Assembly (NCBI GenBank): GCA_004298905.1
Contig: SCTK01000007.1
Coordinates: 62,001 to 126,000, forward strand
Source: Burkholderiaceae bacterium
GTDB taxonomy: Bacteria; Pseudomonadota; Gammaproteobacteria; Burkholderiales; Burkholderiaceae_D
DNA: 64,000 nucleotides
Reading direction: 5' to 3'
Shown here: in pieces, positions 9,239 to 18,872 of the stretch
Numbering within the stretch: position 1 is the first letter of the stretch
Layout: each line of letters starts with the position of its first letter
Translations under genes and position numbers: made by a program
Notes under the pieces: model-generated
The model's database searches: none
What the model was told of the DNA's origin: nothing
What the model saw: the letters and a program-made list of their open reading frames with translations, nothing else

Positions 9239-10331
9239 GTTCCTGGCAGTGGCGTCCGTCGGTTCCGGCATCACTCTGATGCTGGCCCTGTGGTACCTGC
9301 GCAGCGAGTCGCAGAAAGTGCGCGACCAAGCGCTGGCCCTGTTGCACGCCAATACCTGGAACGAATTCGACGCCCTGCGCCTGCCCGCCGCCGCCTGGCC
9401 CATTCTGCAAAAACATTTTGTCGGCTTGACGGTTGAATACGAATGGTTCGGCATGCGCCGCAGCGAACAGTTCGGCCCGGTGGACACGCTGGGTCAGGGC
9501 AAGGAAATGCTCACACGCAACCTGGCGGTGGGCGATATCACGATCAACCTGTTTGTTTGGCAGAAGCGCCTGCGTGGCGAGCAACGTTATTTTGCCGGTA
9601 CCTTGTGGGAAATCTTTGTGCTGCTGCTGCAAATGGATTTGTGGATCAAATCAGCCACCATTTCCGGCGCGCTCGAACAATCGTCCAAGGCGCTGACCTT
9701 TGTGCGCCACGATGCCAAAAATTACATCCAGCTGGTGTCGCTGTTGATGGGCGACATCGGCCGCCTGCAACCGCCGGGTGGTCAGGAGTGGAGCCAAGCC
9801 CTTGCACCCATCGTCAAGCGCATGCAGGACGTGGTGCCGATGATGGAAGCACGCAGCAAGGCGTTGCTGGCGGGATTGGGGCGCGGCGAAACTGAGTCGG
9901 CCAACAAGCAGGCGCTGGATATCGCCGAGGTGCTGGCCGGGCTGGCCGAAGCCTACGACCTGAGGTACACCATTCAGGGCAGCGGCCGGGTCTTGGCCGA
10001 CCCGCGCGTGCTCGGCTCAATCGTGGAAAACTTGTTGAAAAATTTTTCCGACCACGGCGATCCGGCGCAAACGCTGGAAATTCTGATCACGACGGGCCCA
10101 TCCATTCAAATCGACTTCACCCAGATCAACCATCGCCTGCCTGATGCGGCAACACTCCTGCATCTGTTTGAACCGTTCTGGACCACCTCCAGCGCCGGCC
10201 TTGGGCTGGGCCTGTATCAAGCGCGGCTGCAAGCGCGCGAGCAAGGCGGCGACCTGAGCGTGAGCATGCCCGACACCCAGTCGCTGCGCTTCCATTTGAG
10301 TTTCCCCAGCGCCACAGCGGGCGTCATGTAA
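9216..10331 (+). CDS. Sensor histidine kinase paired with the upstream regulator
   Basis: 371 aa. A single N-terminal membrane helix (about 8-28) is followed by a cytosolic sensory region with no recognised PAS or HAMP domain. The phospho-accepting His165 lies in FVRHDAKNY. The ATPase part shows the N box (SIVENLLKNFSDHG) and G box (SSAGLGLGLYQAR). The ATG lies 23 nt inside the response regulator gene, so the two are translationally coupled. With essentially no periplasmic loop, it likely senses a membrane or cytoplasmic cue. The sensing region is unlike standard kinases and the signal is unknown. Confidence 0.82.
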   Translation: MLPTLWIEFLAVASVGSGITLMLALWYLRSESQKVRDQALALLHANTWNEFDALRLPAAAWPILQKHFVGLTVEYEWFGMRRSEQFGPVDTLGQGKEMLTRNLAVGDITINLFVWQKRLRGEQRYFAGTLWEIFVLLLQMDLWIKSATISGALEQSSKALTFVRHDAKNYIQLVSLLMGDIGRLQPPGGQEWSQALAPIVKRMQDVVPMMEARSKALLAGLGRGETESANKQALDIAEVLAGLAEAYDLRYTIQGSGRVLADPRVLGSIVENLLKNFSDHGDPAQTLEILITTGPSIQIDFTQINHRLPDAATLLHLFEPFWTTSSAGLGLGLYQARLQAREQGGDLSVSMPDTQSLRFHLSFPSATAGVM

Positions 10332-10410
10332 AAAAAATAGACTCTGCGCCAGCCCCTGAAGTCGGGGTAAAAGCTACATTTGAATCTGACCAACCCCGTA
10401 GGCACATTTC

Positions 10411-11064
10411 ATGCGCTATTCCAATAAACGCCAAACCGGCTTCACCCTCGTCGAAATTGCCATTGTGCTGGTTATCATTGGCTTGCTACTGGGAGGTGTG
10501 CTGAAGGGGCAGGAATTGATTTTCAACTCGCGTTTGAAGGCCACCTTCAACATCAGTCGCGAATTGAGTGCCGCCGTCAACGGCTATCAGGATCGCTACC
10601 GCATTTTGCCGGGGGACGACGATGCGGCAAACAGCCGTGGTATTGGCACCCCGGGCAATGCCACAGGTGCGGGTCCCGCAAATGGTGTAATCGGCAATAG
10701 TGATGATGCAATTCCTTGCGTTGCCAATGCGACTACGGAATCGTGCCTGGTGTTCAGTCAGTTGCGCGCGGCCGGATTCATTACAGGTACCGGTACAGAA
10801 GCGCCGCGGCATGCGTTTGGTGGGCCTGTGGGGCTTGGCCGCATTGATCTGTACTTGGGTACCGCGATCTGGAATACTCAGAATACCGGGGTTTGCTGGC
10901 AAAACCTGACCAACAAAATCGCGGTTGCCATTGATTTGGCGTTTGATGATGGTAAATCGGGCACTGGTAGCATCCGTGGCACGGGCCCTTATGACACTGA
11001 TGTGGCGACCAAGCCAGACGTTATTGTGAGCGGAGCCGGCAACTGGGTTTGCACCCAGATCTAA
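10411..11064 (+). CDS. Type IV prepilin / major-pilin-like protein
   Basis: 217 aa. Leader MRYSNKRQTG is followed by FTLVEIAIVLVIIGLLLGGVLKG, a textbook PilD site with Phe1 and Glu5. The C-terminal domain has four or more cysteines (IPCVAN, TESCLV, GVCWQN, WVCTQI) that could form the pilin D-region disulphide. It is separated from the kinase gene by 79 nt, so it may have its own promoter, although none is convincing. No Shine-Dalgarno sequence precedes the ATG. It is the best candidate in the window for the main pilin subunit of the cluster, by inference. Confidence 0.8.
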   Translation: MRYSNKRQTGFTLVEIAIVLVIIGLLLGGVLKGQELIFNSRLKATFNISRELSAAVNGYQDRYRILPGDDDAANSRGIGTPGNATGAGPANGVIGNSDDAIPCVANATTESCLVFSQLRAAGFITGTGTEAPRHAFGGPVGLGRIDLYLGTAIWNTQNTGVCWQNLTNKIAVAIDLAFDDGKSGTGSIRGTGPYDTDVATKPDVIVSGAGNWVCTQI

Positions 11065-11065
11065 G

Positions 11066-13051
11066 TCACAACAAGCGCTGTTCCGCCAGCGTCAGTGCTT
11101 CTGCCGATCCACGCAACACCAGCGTATCGCCCACCTGCAGCAAAGTCTCGGGGTTGGGCGTGCGGCCGCGCATGTTGTGACGACGCAGGCTGGTGACTTC
11201 GACTAGCAAATCCCCCAGTTCGATTTCTTTCAGCGTTCGCCCGACTGACGCCGCGCCGTTGTGCAGGGTGACCGAATGCAGGCGGATCGCTTCCTGATCC
11301 AGCACGCTGTCGTGGCTCAGGTCGTCGGCGCCATGGAAAAAACCGCGCAGCAAACCGTAACGTGCATCGCGCGTCTCGCGCACCTGGCGTACCACCCGGT
11401 TGACCGGCACGCCTAGGAGCAGCAGCGCGTGCGAAGCCAGCATCAGGCTGCCTTCAATGATTTCCGGCACCACTTCGGCGGCGCCGGCCTTGAGCAATTT
11501 GTCCAGATCGCTGTCGTCGTGCGTGCGTACAATCACCGGCACTTGCGGCGCCATCTGGCTGACGTGGTGCAGCACTTTCATTGCCGAGGCGGTGTTGGCA
11601 TAGGTCACCACCAGCGCGGCGGCGCGGTTCAGGCCGGCAGCCGCCAGCGTTTCGCGCCGGCCGGCGTCGCCATAGACGACCGATTCTCCGGCGGCTGTGG
11701 CTTCGCGCACGCGGTCGGGATCGAGGTCGAGCGCAATGTATTGAATGTTTTCCTGTTCCAGCAACCGCGCCAGATGCTGCCCACTGCGGCCGTAGCCGCA
11801 AATCACCACGTGTCTTTCGGTGGCGACGGCTTGCGTGGCGATTTTGTGCAGGGCCAGCGATTGCAGCATCCACTCCTGTGCCGACAGGCGCAGGGCGATC
11901 TTGTCGCTGTATTGAATCAGAAACGGTGCCGCCAGCATCGATAGCACCATCGACGCCAGGATCACTTGCGTAACCAGTGGCCCGACCAGATTCAAGCCCG
12001 CCGCCTGGTTCAAGATCACGAAGGCAAATTCCCCGGCGGGGGCCAGATACAGACCGGTGCGCACGGCGACTCCGGCGGGTGCGCGCAGCAAGCGCGCCAG
12101 CAACACAATCAGGCCGAACTTGAACAGCACGGGAATCAACAACAGGAACAGCACCCAACTCAGGTGGCTGGCAACGATGCCCAGATCGAGTTGCATGCCG
12201 ATGGTGATGAAGAACAGGCCGAGCAAGACATGGCGGAAAGGTTTGATGTCTTCTTCCACCTGAATCTTGTATTCGGTTTCGGCAATCAGGATGCCCGCCA
12301 GAAAAGCACCCAGCGCCAGCGACAAGCCGGCGCTCTCGGTGACCCAGGCCAGCCCCAGCGTCATCAGCAACAGGTTGAGCATGAACAGTTCATGCGAGCG
12401 GCGTGCCGCCACGATGTGCAGCCAGTGTCGCATCAGACGCTGGCCGAGCAGGAGCAGGAAGGCCAACACCAGCAGTGCCTTGAGCAGGGCCACAGCCAGA
12501 GTGGCCAGCATGACGTTCGGCTCGGCGCCCAGCGCAGGCGCGATGATCAGCAGTGGCACCACGGCGAGATCCTGAAACAGCAGCACGCCAATGATCTGGC
12601 GGCCATGGGCGGAATCGATTTCCAGCCGCTCCGTCAACAGCTTGCTCGCTACCGCAGTGGAGGACATCGCCAGCGCACCACCGAGAATTAACGCCGCTTG
12701 CCAGGACACGCCATACTGCGGCGCCAGCCATTGCAACACTTGCTGTGCCAGCAGCGAAAATGCGATGGTCAAACCGACCTGCGCCAGCCCCAGCCCGAAC
12801 ACGATCGTGCGCATCGCATTGAGTTTGGGCAAAGAGAATTCCAGGCCGATTGAAAACATCAGGAACACGACACCGAATTCGGCCAGGTGCATGCCTTCCT
12901 GACTTGCCGGAATCCAGCCCAGCGCATGCGGGCCGATCAGGATGCCCGCCGTCAGATAGCCCAGGATCGGTGGCAGATTGAGATAGCGGAACAGAACCAC
13001 ACCGGAAACGGCAGCCAGCAACAGCAGCAGGGTGAGTTCGAGGCCGGTCAT
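11066..13051 (-). CDS. CPA2-family monovalent cation:proton antiporter with RCK domains (KefB-like)
   Basis: 661 aa inner-membrane antiporter. Residues 1-385 hold about 12 hydrophobic segments of the Na+/H+ exchanger type (for example PPILGYLTAGILIGPHALG and VFLMFSIGLEFSLPKL). Residues about 415-530 form a TrkA-N/RCK nucleotide-binding domain (VVICGYGRSGQHLARLLEQ), and the C-terminus is a TrkA-C/RCK-C domain (LVLRGSAEALTLAEQRLL). Family members exchange K+ or Na+ for H+ under ligand control. Whether this one is glutathione-gated like KefB/KefC cannot be told from sequence alone; no KefF/KefG-type ancillary gene is adjacent. It converges with the pilin gene with almost no spacer. Confidence 0.88.
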   Translation of the reverse strand: MTGLELTLLLLLAAVSGVVLFRYLNLPPILGYLTAGILIGPHALGWIPASQEGMHLAEFGVVFLMFSIGLEFSLPKLNAMRTIVFGLGLAQVGLTIAFSLLAQQVLQWLAPQYGVSWQAALILGGALAMSSTAVASKLLTERLEIDSAHGRQIIGVLLFQDLAVVPLLIIAPALGAEPNVMLATLAVALLKALLVLAFLLLLGQRLMRHWLHIVAARRSHELFMLNLLLMTLGLAWVTESAGLSLALGAFLAGILIAETEYKIQVEEDIKPFRHVLLGLFFITIGMQLDLGIVASHLSWVLFLLLIPVLFKFGLIVLLARLLRAPAGVAVRTGLYLAPAGEFAFVILNQAAGLNLVGPLVTQVILASMVLSMLAAPFLIQYSDKIALRLSAQEWMLQSLALHKIATQAVATERHVVICGYGRSGQHLARLLEQENIQYIALDLDPDRVREATAAGESVVYGDAGRRETLAAAGLNRAAALVVTYANTASAMKVLHHVSQMAPQVPVIVRTHDDSDLDKLLKAGAAEVVPEIIEGSLMLASHALLLLGVPVNRVVRQVRETRDARYGLLRGFFHGADDLSHDSVLDQEAIRLHSVTLHNGAASVGRTLKEIELGDLLVEVTSLRRHNMRGRTPNPETLLQVGDTLVLRGSAEALTLAEQRLL

Positions 13052-13159
13052 GAATGAGTGTGGAAGGGAAATCGGCTAAGCAGATTGCCCGATTGTAAGG
13101 CAGAAGCCCGGATAATCGGGCCAAACGATGCAGGGATGCGGGTATACTTCCTCGCCAAC

Positions 13160-14152
13160 ATGAATGCCACAGCCCTGCCCCCCTTTGATCCGGCGCAAAG
13201 CCTTGCGCGCGCGCGCGAAGTGCTGCGCATCGAAGCCGACGCCATTGCCGAAATCGAAGCAAATCTGGACGATCAATTCAGCGCCGCCGTGCAATGCATT
13301 CTTGCTTGCACGGGCCGTGTGGTGGTGAGCGGCATCGGCAAGTCCGGCCATGTCGGTCGCAAGATCGCTGCGACGCTGGCCAGTACCGGCAGCCCGGCGT
13401 TTTTTGTGCATCCCGCCGAAGCCAGCCACGGCGATCTGGGCATGATCACGCACGACGATGTGTGTCTGGCGCTGTCGTATTCCGGCGAGACGCAGGAATT
13501 GCTGACCATCGTGCCGCTGATCAAACGCATGGGTGCGAAGTTGATCGCCATCACCGGCCAGCCCAATTCGGGGCTCGCGCAATTGGCCGACATCCATTTG
13601 AATGCGCGCGTCAGCAAGGAAGCCTGCCCCCTCAATCTGGCGCCGACCGCCAGCACAACCGCAGCTTTGGCGTTAGGCGATGCGCTCGCAGTCGCACTGC
13701 TTGAGGCGCGCGGTTTCGGCAAGGAAGATTTTGCCCGCTCGCACCCTGGCGGCACGCTGGGACGACGCTTGTTGACTCACGTCAGCGATGTCATGCGGGC
13801 TGGCGATGCGGTGCCGAAAATCCATCATCAAGCGCTGTTACCGCAAGCCTTGCTCGAAATCACCGCCAAGCGGCTGGGCATGACCGCGGTGCTGGACGAT
13901 GCCGGCACATTGATCGGCATTTTCACCGATGGCGATTTACGCCGCGCCATCGAGCAAGGTCACGATATCCGGCACATCAAAGTGTGCGACGTGATGACAC
14001 CCAATCCGCGCACTATCGCGCCCTGGCAATTGGCCGATGAAGCGGTGGCGATGATGGAACAATACAAAGTCAATCAAGTGCTGGTGCTGGAAGACGGCGT
14101 GTTGGTGGGTGCGCTCAATATGCACGATCTGTTTGCGGCGAAAGTGCTATGA
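13160..14152 (+). CDS. kdsD: D-arabinose 5-phosphate isomerase (KdsD/KpsF)
   Basis: Interconverts ribulose 5-phosphate and arabinose 5-phosphate, the first step of Kdo synthesis for lipopolysaccharide. A SIS domain (about residues 30-175: VVSGIGKSGHVGRKIAATL, PAEASHGDLGM, SYSGETQE) is followed by paired CBS domains (about 200-330). Start chosen at the ATG at 13160, which gives 330 aa, close to the E. coli protein. A TATACT hexamer at 13143-13148 lies only 11 nt before this ATG with no Shine-Dalgarno in between, so the message could be nearly leaderless. First gene of the kdsD-kdsC-lptCAB-rpoN-hpf block; overlaps kdsC by 4 nt. Confidence 0.95.
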   Translation: MNATALPPFDPAQSLARAREVLRIEADAIAEIEANLDDQFSAAVQCILACTGRVVVSGIGKSGHVGRKIAATLASTGSPAFFVHPAEASHGDLGMITHDDVCLALSYSGETQELLTIVPLIKRMGAKLIAITGQPNSGLAQLADIHLNARVSKEACPLNLAPTASTTAALALGDALAVALLEARGFGKEDFARSHPGGTLGRRLLTHVSDVMRAGDAVPKIHHQALLPQALLEITAKRLGMTAVLDDAGTLIGIFTDGDLRRAIEQGHDIRHIKVCDVMTPNPRTIAPWQLADEAVAMMEQYKVNQVLVLEDGVLVGALNMHDLFAAKVL

Positions 14153-14697
14153 CGACACCGATTGAGGCCGCGCTGAAGGAAGCCCAGCAACGCGCGCGCG
14201 ATGTGCGTGTGATGATTTTCGATGTCGATGGTGTACTCACCGACGGGCGCCTGTACTACGGGCCGGAGGGTGAGGCGCTGAAAGTATTTCACGTGCTCGA
14301 CGGGCACGGCATGAAGCTGCTGAATAGCGCGGGCATACGCACCGCCATCATCACCGGCCGCAGCTCACCGATTCTCGACAAGCGCGCGCACGATCTGGGC
14401 GTGGCGTGGATGCGTCAAGGCCAGGAAACCAAGGGCGCCGCGCTGATCGATTTGTGCAAAGACCTGCAGGTCAGCCCGGATGAATGCGGCTATATGGGTG
14501 ACGACATCATCGACCTACCGGTGCTCACGCGCGTGCGCTTTGCGGCCGCCGTTCCGGCTGCCAGCGCCTTCGTCAAACAGCACGTGCATTGGGTGGCGCA
14601 AGCCTCCGGCGGCATGGGCGCGGTGCGCGAAGTGTGCAACTTCATTCTTGCGGCACAGGGCAAGCTTGACGCCATTCAACAAGCGTTTCTGGAGTAG
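14149..14697 (+). CDS. kdsC: 3-deoxy-D-manno-octulosonate 8-phosphate phosphatase
   Basis: HAD-superfamily phosphatase that releases phosphate from Kdo 8-phosphate, giving Kdo for LPS core. The catalytic DxD is at D25/D27 (IFDVDGVLTDG). Further HAD motifs are IITGRSS (motif II), a conserved Lys in QETKGAAL and GYMGDDIIDLPVL (motif IV). At 182 aa it is the usual length for tetrameric C0-type KdsC. The ATGA overlap with kdsD indicates coupled translation. Confidence 0.95.
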   Translation: MTTPIEAALKEAQQRARDVRVMIFDVDGVLTDGRLYYGPEGEALKVFHVLDGHGMKLLNSAGIRTAIITGRSSPILDKRAHDLGVAWMRQGQETKGAALIDLCKDLQVSPDECGYMGDDIIDLPVLTRVRFAAAVPAASAFVKQHVHWVAQASGGMGAVREVCNFILAAQGKLDAIQQAFLE

Positions 14698-14699
14698 CC

Positions 14700-15176
14700 A
14701 TGCTGCGCGAACGCATCATCGCCGTCGTTGCTCTGCTGCTGCTTGCCATGCTGGCGCTGGGTAGCTACTGGTTGGCACAGCGCGCGCGGTTGGGCCAGCC
14801 GGAGCGTGTCGCCGCACCTGCAAAACATGAGCCGGATTATTTTGCCGAACAATTCTTGCTGCATCGCTTGAATACGCAAGGTCAGATCGACTACCGTCTG
14901 CAAGCCGCCCACATGGTCCATTATCCCGACGACAACACCAGCGAGCTTTCGCCCAAGGTATTTATCGAGCGCAGTGCAACGCCAAGGCAGGCGGCGCTCC
15001 AGGTTGTGACGGATCGCGCCATTCTGGATCACGATGCCGAATTGATCCTGAGCACGGACCCGGTACGTGCGACGCAGGGCCAGTCCATCATGACCGGTAT
15101 TGGCATGCGCATGGACACCGCCGCGCGGACCTTGCAACTGGACAAGGATGTGCGTACCACTTGGGTTCACCCATAA
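14700..15176 (+). CDS. lptC: LPS export protein LptC
   Basis: Bitopic inner-membrane protein that passes LPS from the LptB2FG complex to LptA. It has one N-terminal membrane helix (about residues 5-25, IIAVVALLLLAMLALGSYWL) and a periplasmic beta-jellyroll domain with the family-type phrase EPDYFAEQFLLHRLNTQGQ near 42-60. At 158 aa it is slightly shorter than E. coli LptC. It starts 2 nt after kdsC and precedes lptA and lptB, the standard order. Confidence 0.88.
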   Translation: MLRERIIAVVALLLLAMLALGSYWLAQRARLGQPERVAAPAKHEPDYFAEQFLLHRLNTQGQIDYRLQAAHMVHYPDDNTSELSPKVFIERSATPRQAALQVVTDRAILDHDAELILSTDPVRATQGQSIMTGIGMRMDTAARTLQLDKDVRTTWVHP

Positions 15177-15228
15177 GCGGCGTTCAGCCAGACGACTGGC
15201 GTCAAGGAAAAACAATTACAATCGCACG

Positions 15229-15885
15229 ATGAAGTCAATTTCTCACCTCGCCACGTCATCGTTCCTGTTGCTGGTTGTCTTCGGTCTGCACAGCAGCGCA
15301 CATGCCGAACGCGCCGACAAGGAAAAGCCCACCACCGTCGAATCGGATCAGATGTTTTACGACGATTTGAAACAGACCAACATCTTCAAGGGCAATGTGT
15401 CGCTCACGCGCGGCACGTTGGTGATTCACGCCGAGCAACTGACGTCGCGGCAGGATGCCGAAGGCTATCAATCCGGCACCGCGTCGGGCAGCCCCGCCAC
15501 CCTGAAGCAAAAGAGCGACAGCAGTTCCGCCAGCGAGGAAATTTTTACCCAGGCCAGCGGCGCGCAGATTGAGTACGATGATCGCAGCCAGCACGCCCGC
15601 ATCACCGGCAATGCCGTGCTGCAGCGCTTGAACGGCAGCAACGTGACGGAAGAGGTGCGCGGCCATGTGATTGTCTACGATGCCGGCAACGAGTCTTATA
15701 CCGTGGAGGCTGGCAAGGGCGCCGTGACACTGAACAATCCGCAAGGCCGGGTGCGTGTGGTGATTCAACCCCGCGACAAGAATGCGTCAGGTGGCGCGGC
15801 AGACAAACCGGCCGCTGCCGAATCGAAGGGATCCGGGTCGGCGCTCAAAACGGCGCCGGGCATCAGGAACCCCCGACCCGAATAA
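15229..15885 (+). CDS. lptA: LPS periplasmic bridge protein LptA
   Basis: Periplasmic OstA-fold protein that forms the bridge for LPS to the outer membrane. Start set at the ATG at 15229, which opens a signal peptide (MKSISHLATSSFLLLVVFGL, cleavage after SAHA). The OstA-type strand pattern follows (TVESDQMFYDDLKQTNIFKG, NVSLTRGTLVIHAEQL, and ARITGNAVLQRLNG). A Lys/Ala/Gly-rich tail of about 40 residues follows the jellyroll. 218 aa. Confidence 0.93.
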   Translation: MKSISHLATSSFLLLVVFGLHSSAHAERADKEKPTTVESDQMFYDDLKQTNIFKGNVSLTRGTLVIHAEQLTSRQDAEGYQSGTASGSPATLKQKSDSSSASEEIFTQASGAQIEYDDRSQHARITGNAVLQRLNGSNVTEEVRGHVIVYDAGNESYTVEAGKGAVTLNNPQGRVRVVIQPRDKNASGGAADKPAAAESKGSGSALKTAPGIRNPRPE

Positions 15886-15918
15886 CAGCCAGCCACATCA
15901 AAAACAAACACAACGACA

Positions 15919-16704
15919 ATGACCGCAGGCGCACAAGCAACCAGCACCGAACACCTCGCCGCCAAAAGCAAACTGGTGGTGCAGAACTTGAACAAAAGCT
16001 ACCTGGCGCGCAACGTGGTGGCCGATGTTTCGCTGGATGTTGTCAGCGGTGAAGTGGTCGGCCTGCTGGGCCCCAACGGCGCCGGCAAAACCACCTGCTT
16101 CTACATGATCGTCGGCTTGGTGGCGGCCGATGGTGGCGAGATCCTGCTCGACGATTTGCGCCTGACCCATTTGCCCATGCACCAGCGTGCGCGGCTGGGA
16201 CTGTCGTATCTGCCGCAGGAAGCTTCGGTGTTTCGCAAGCTGACGGTGGAAGAAAACATTCTCGCGATTCTGGAGTTGCAGACCGGCACGGATGGCAAGC
16301 CGCTGGCCGCCGCCGTGCGCAACGAACGTCTGGAGGTGTTGCTGCAGGAATTGCAGATCGAGCACCTGCGTACCAACACGGGCGCGTCGCTGTCCGGCGG
16401 TGAGCGCCGCCGTGTGGAAATTGCCCGTGCGCTCGCCACCCAGCCGCGCTTTATTCTGCTGGATGAGCCGTTTGCTGGGGTCGATCCGATTGCCGTGATC
16501 GAGATTCAGCGCATCGTGCGTTTCCTCAAGGCGCGCGGCATCGGCGTGTTGATTACCGACCACAATGTGCGCGAAACCCTTGGGATTTGCGACCACGCCT
16601 ACATCATCAATGCGGGCAGTGTGCTGGCGGCCGGCAAGCCCGAAGAAATTATCCAGAACGAGCAAGTGCGCCAGGTTTATCTGGGCGAACACTTCCGCAT
16701 GTAA
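15919..16704 (+). CDS. lptB: LPS export ABC transporter ATPase LptB
   Basis: Cytoplasmic ATPase of the LptB2FG extractor. Walker A is GPNGAGKTT (51-59), the Q-loop [12 protein letters not shown] is the LptB form, the signature is [15 protein letters not shown], Walker B is [13 protein letters not shown] and the switch His lies in [12 protein letters not shown]. At 261 aa it is about 20 residues longer than E. coli LptB because of an N-terminal extension before [10 protein letters not shown]. lptF and lptG are not in the window, as usual. Confidence 0.96.
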   Translation: MTAGAQATSTEHLAAKSKLVVQNLNKSYLARNVVADVSLDVVSGEVVGLLGPNGAGKTTCFYMIVGLVAADGGEILLDDLRLTHLPMHQRARLGLSYLPQEASVFRKLTVEENILAILELQTGTDGKPLAAAVRNERLEVLLQELQIEHLRTNTGASLSGGERRRVEIARALATQPRFILLDEPFAGVDPIAVIEIQRIVRFLKARGIGVLITDHNVRETLGICDHAYIINAGSVLAAGKPEEIIQNEQVRQVYLGEHFRM

Positions 16705-16793
16705 AACTTTTTCACGGTTTCTTCCCTCCCGGCGCTTTTGCGCTTAGCACTTTCCATGCCAGAATAGGGACACTTTCGTGACTCTGGTTCTGC

Positions 16794-18374
16794 ATGAAAC
16801 CCTCGCTCCAACTCCGGCTGTCCCAGTCACTTTCGTTGACGCCCCAACTGCAACAGTCCATCCGGCTGCTGCAGCTGTCGACGCTGGAGTTGCATCAAGA
16901 ACTGGAGCAAATGCTGGCGGACAATCCTCTGCTGGAGCGCCTGGATGACCCGTTGGCCGATTCGGTGCGGCTGCTGGCGGACGGTTCCATGCCGGCCAGC
17001 AACGCCAGCCTATTGTCCGACGCTGCGCTGACTACGCCCGGCAACGCCGACGCTGCCGGCGATACGGATAACTCAGAGGCGGGCATGGACGGTAGCGACG
17101 GCGGCTCCGGCCCCGACACACCCGACGGCAATGCCGAGTTGTCCGACTGGGGCAGCGGCGGGGGCAGTGGCAATGCGCGCAGCGAGGACGATGAATCCAG
17201 CCTGCAGCAGATTGCCGCCACACCTCTGACGCTGCGCGACCATCTGTTGCGCCAGTTGAGCGGTACCCAGTGTGGTGACCGCGACCGCGCGCTGGTGGGC
17301 CTGATGATCGACTCCCTCGATGAGAACGGTTTCCTGGAGCATGATCTGGACACGCTGCTGGAGAATCTTCCGCCTGAACTGGAAATCGATCTGACCGAGC
17401 TTTCCGCCTCGCTCAAGCTGTTGCAAAGTTTCGAACCGACGGGGGTCGGCGCCCGTTCCTTGAGTGAGTGCTTGAGCCTGCAATTGCAGGCGCTCAAGCT
17501 CAAGGGGGTGGCCAGCCGCACACGCACCCTGGCGCTGAGCTTGGTGCAGGGGCATCTGACCGCACTGGCCGAACGCGACTACGTCCGGCTGAAAAAAGCA
17601 CTGGACTGCGAAGATGAAGACCTGCGTGCCGCGCAGGATCTGATTCGTACCCTCAACCCGCGCCCGGGCAGCGCCTTTGCCCAGGTCGAGCACAATTACG
17701 TCATTCCCGATGTGGTGGTGCGCAAAATTCGCGGCCAATGGCAGGCGGTGCTCAATTCGGACGTCATGCCGCGTCTGCGGGTGAATGCTGACTACGCCGG
17801 AACCTTGCGCAGTTTAAGGACACGGGCGCGCAACAAAAGCGCAGGTGTGGCCGCACCCACGGATGCTAACGGTGAAGCTATCGCCACGGGCACGCCGATG
17901 CAGGCCCAATTGCAGGAGGCTCGCTGGTATATCAAGAATGTGCAGCAACGGTTCGAGACCATTTTGCGGGTGGCCCAGGCCATCGTCGAACGACAAAAAA
18001 ACTTCTTTTCCCACGGTGCGGTCGGCATGCGGCCTCTTGTATTGCGCGAAATAGCCGATACACTGGGTTTACACGAGTCCACAATCTCTCGTGTGACCAC
18101 CCAAAAATACATGCTGACCCCCTTCGGTACCTTCGAACTCAAGTATTTCTTTGGCAGCCATGTCGCCACCGATTCTGGCGGGGCTGCGTCCAGCACGGCC
18201 ATCCGTGCACTCATCAAGCAACTCATAGGAGAAGAAAACCCGCAAAAACCCTTGTCTGACAGCCAGATCGCCGATTTGCTGGGGGAACAGGGCTTTGTGG
18301 TGGCGCGCCGCACGGTCGCCAAATACCGCGAAGCCTTGAAAATCGCCCCGGTCAACCTGCGTAAAGCGTTGTAG
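16794..18374 (+). CDS. rpoN: RNA polymerase sigma-54 factor
   Basis: Alternative sigma factor that needs AAA+ activators and reads -24/-12 promoters. Region I is Gln/Leu-rich (residues 1-50, [19 protein letters not shown]). A Gly/Asp/Ser-rich region II linker spans about 75-140. The core-binding and DNA-binding parts follow, with the RpoN box [10 protein letters not shown] at about 504-513. At 526 aa it is longer than E. coli RpoN, mainly through the acidic linker and a basic insertion near 340. It follows lptB by 89 nt and precedes hpf, the normal order. Confidence 0.96.
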   Translation: MKPSLQLRLSQSLSLTPQLQQSIRLLQLSTLELHQELEQMLADNPLLERLDDPLADSVRLLADGSMPASNASLLSDAALTTPGNADAAGDTDNSEAGMDGSDGGSGPDTPDGNAELSDWGSGGGSGNARSEDDESSLQQIAATPLTLRDHLLRQLSGTQCGDRDRALVGLMIDSLDENGFLEHDLDTLLENLPPELEIDLTELSASLKLLQSFEPTGVGARSLSECLSLQLQALKLKGVASRTRTLALSLVQGHLTALAERDYVRLKKALDCEDEDLRAAQDLIRTLNPRPGSAFAQVEHNYVIPDVVVRKIRGQWQAVLNSDVMPRLRVNADYAGTLRSLRTRARNKSAGVAAPTDANGEAIATGTPMQAQLQEARWYIKNVQQRFETILRVAQAIVERQKNFFSHGAVGMRPLVLREIADTLGLHESTISRVTTQKYMLTPFGTFELKYFFGSHVATDSGGAASSTAIRALIKQLIGEENPQKPLSDSQIADLLGEQGFVVARRTVAKYREALKIAPVNLRKAL

Positions 18375-18438
18375 TGCCCGGCACAGACTGCCTTGGCAGT
18401 TGCGTGCCTCTTCGTTGTTTCATTGAAAGGAGCATCAG

Positions 18439-18759
18439 ATGAATCTGTCTATCAACGGCCATCATGTCGAAGTCACCCCAGCCCTGCGCGAATACGTGCT
18501 GAACAAACTGGACCGCGTTCTGCGGCACTTTGACCAGGTGATCGATGTCGGCATCACCCTTTCCGTGGAGAAATTGCGACAGAAGGCCGAGATCAATCTG
18601 CACCTGCGTGGCAAGGACATTCACGTCGAATCGGTCGACGCGGATATGTATGCTGCGATTGACAGCTTGATCGACAAGCTCGACCGGCAAGTGATCAAGC
18701 ACAAAACACGTTTGCAGAGCCATCACAACGATATCAAGTACCAGCAACCCGAAGCTTGA
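18439..18759 (+). CDS. hpf: Ribosome hibernation promoting factor, short form
   Basis: Binds the 30S subunit at the tRNA and mRNA channel in stationary phase and promotes inactive 100S ribosomes. 106 aa with the S30AE/YfiA fold: [20 protein letters not shown] at the start and [22 protein letters not shown] in the helix. It lacks the C-terminal dimerisation domain of long HPF. A strong Shine-Dalgarno (AAAGGAG) precedes the ATG. A small inverted repeat (ACTGCC TT GGCAGT) lies in the rpoN-hpf gap. ptsN and hprK, which often follow in related genomes, are not here; a terminator follows instead. Confidence 0.94.
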   Translation: MNLSINGHHVEVTPALREYVLNKLDRVLRHFDQVIDVGITLSVEKLRQKAEINLHLRGKDIHVESVDADMYAAIDSLIDKLDRQVIKHKTRLQSHHNDIKYQQPEA

Positions 18760-18776
18760 TTTCCCATCAACCAAAT

Positions 18777-18803
18777 AAAGCCGGGCTGCAGCCCGGCTTT
18801 TTT
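18777..18803 (+). terminator. Rho-independent terminator after hpf
   Basis: Stem AAGCCGGGCT / AGCCCGGCTT around a 2-nt centre, followed directly by a run of six T. It ends the kdsD-to-hpf block. Confidence 0.9.
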
Positions 18804-18872
18804 ATGCAGCCCAAGGCCGCTCGTGGCCCGTATTTACGCTAAGATGCGCGGTCGATTTCACGGAACAGCATC

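Noticed and set aside
10355-10369. CCCC-TGAAGTC-GGGG hairpin between the kinase and pilin genes as a terminator
   Set aside because: Only four G/C pairs and no T run follows.
10401-10414. Sigma-54-like GG-N10-GC (GGCACATTTCATGC) at the pilin start
   Set aside because: The -12 GC lies within the start codon region, so transcription would begin inside the gene. The flanking bases also fit the consensus poorly.
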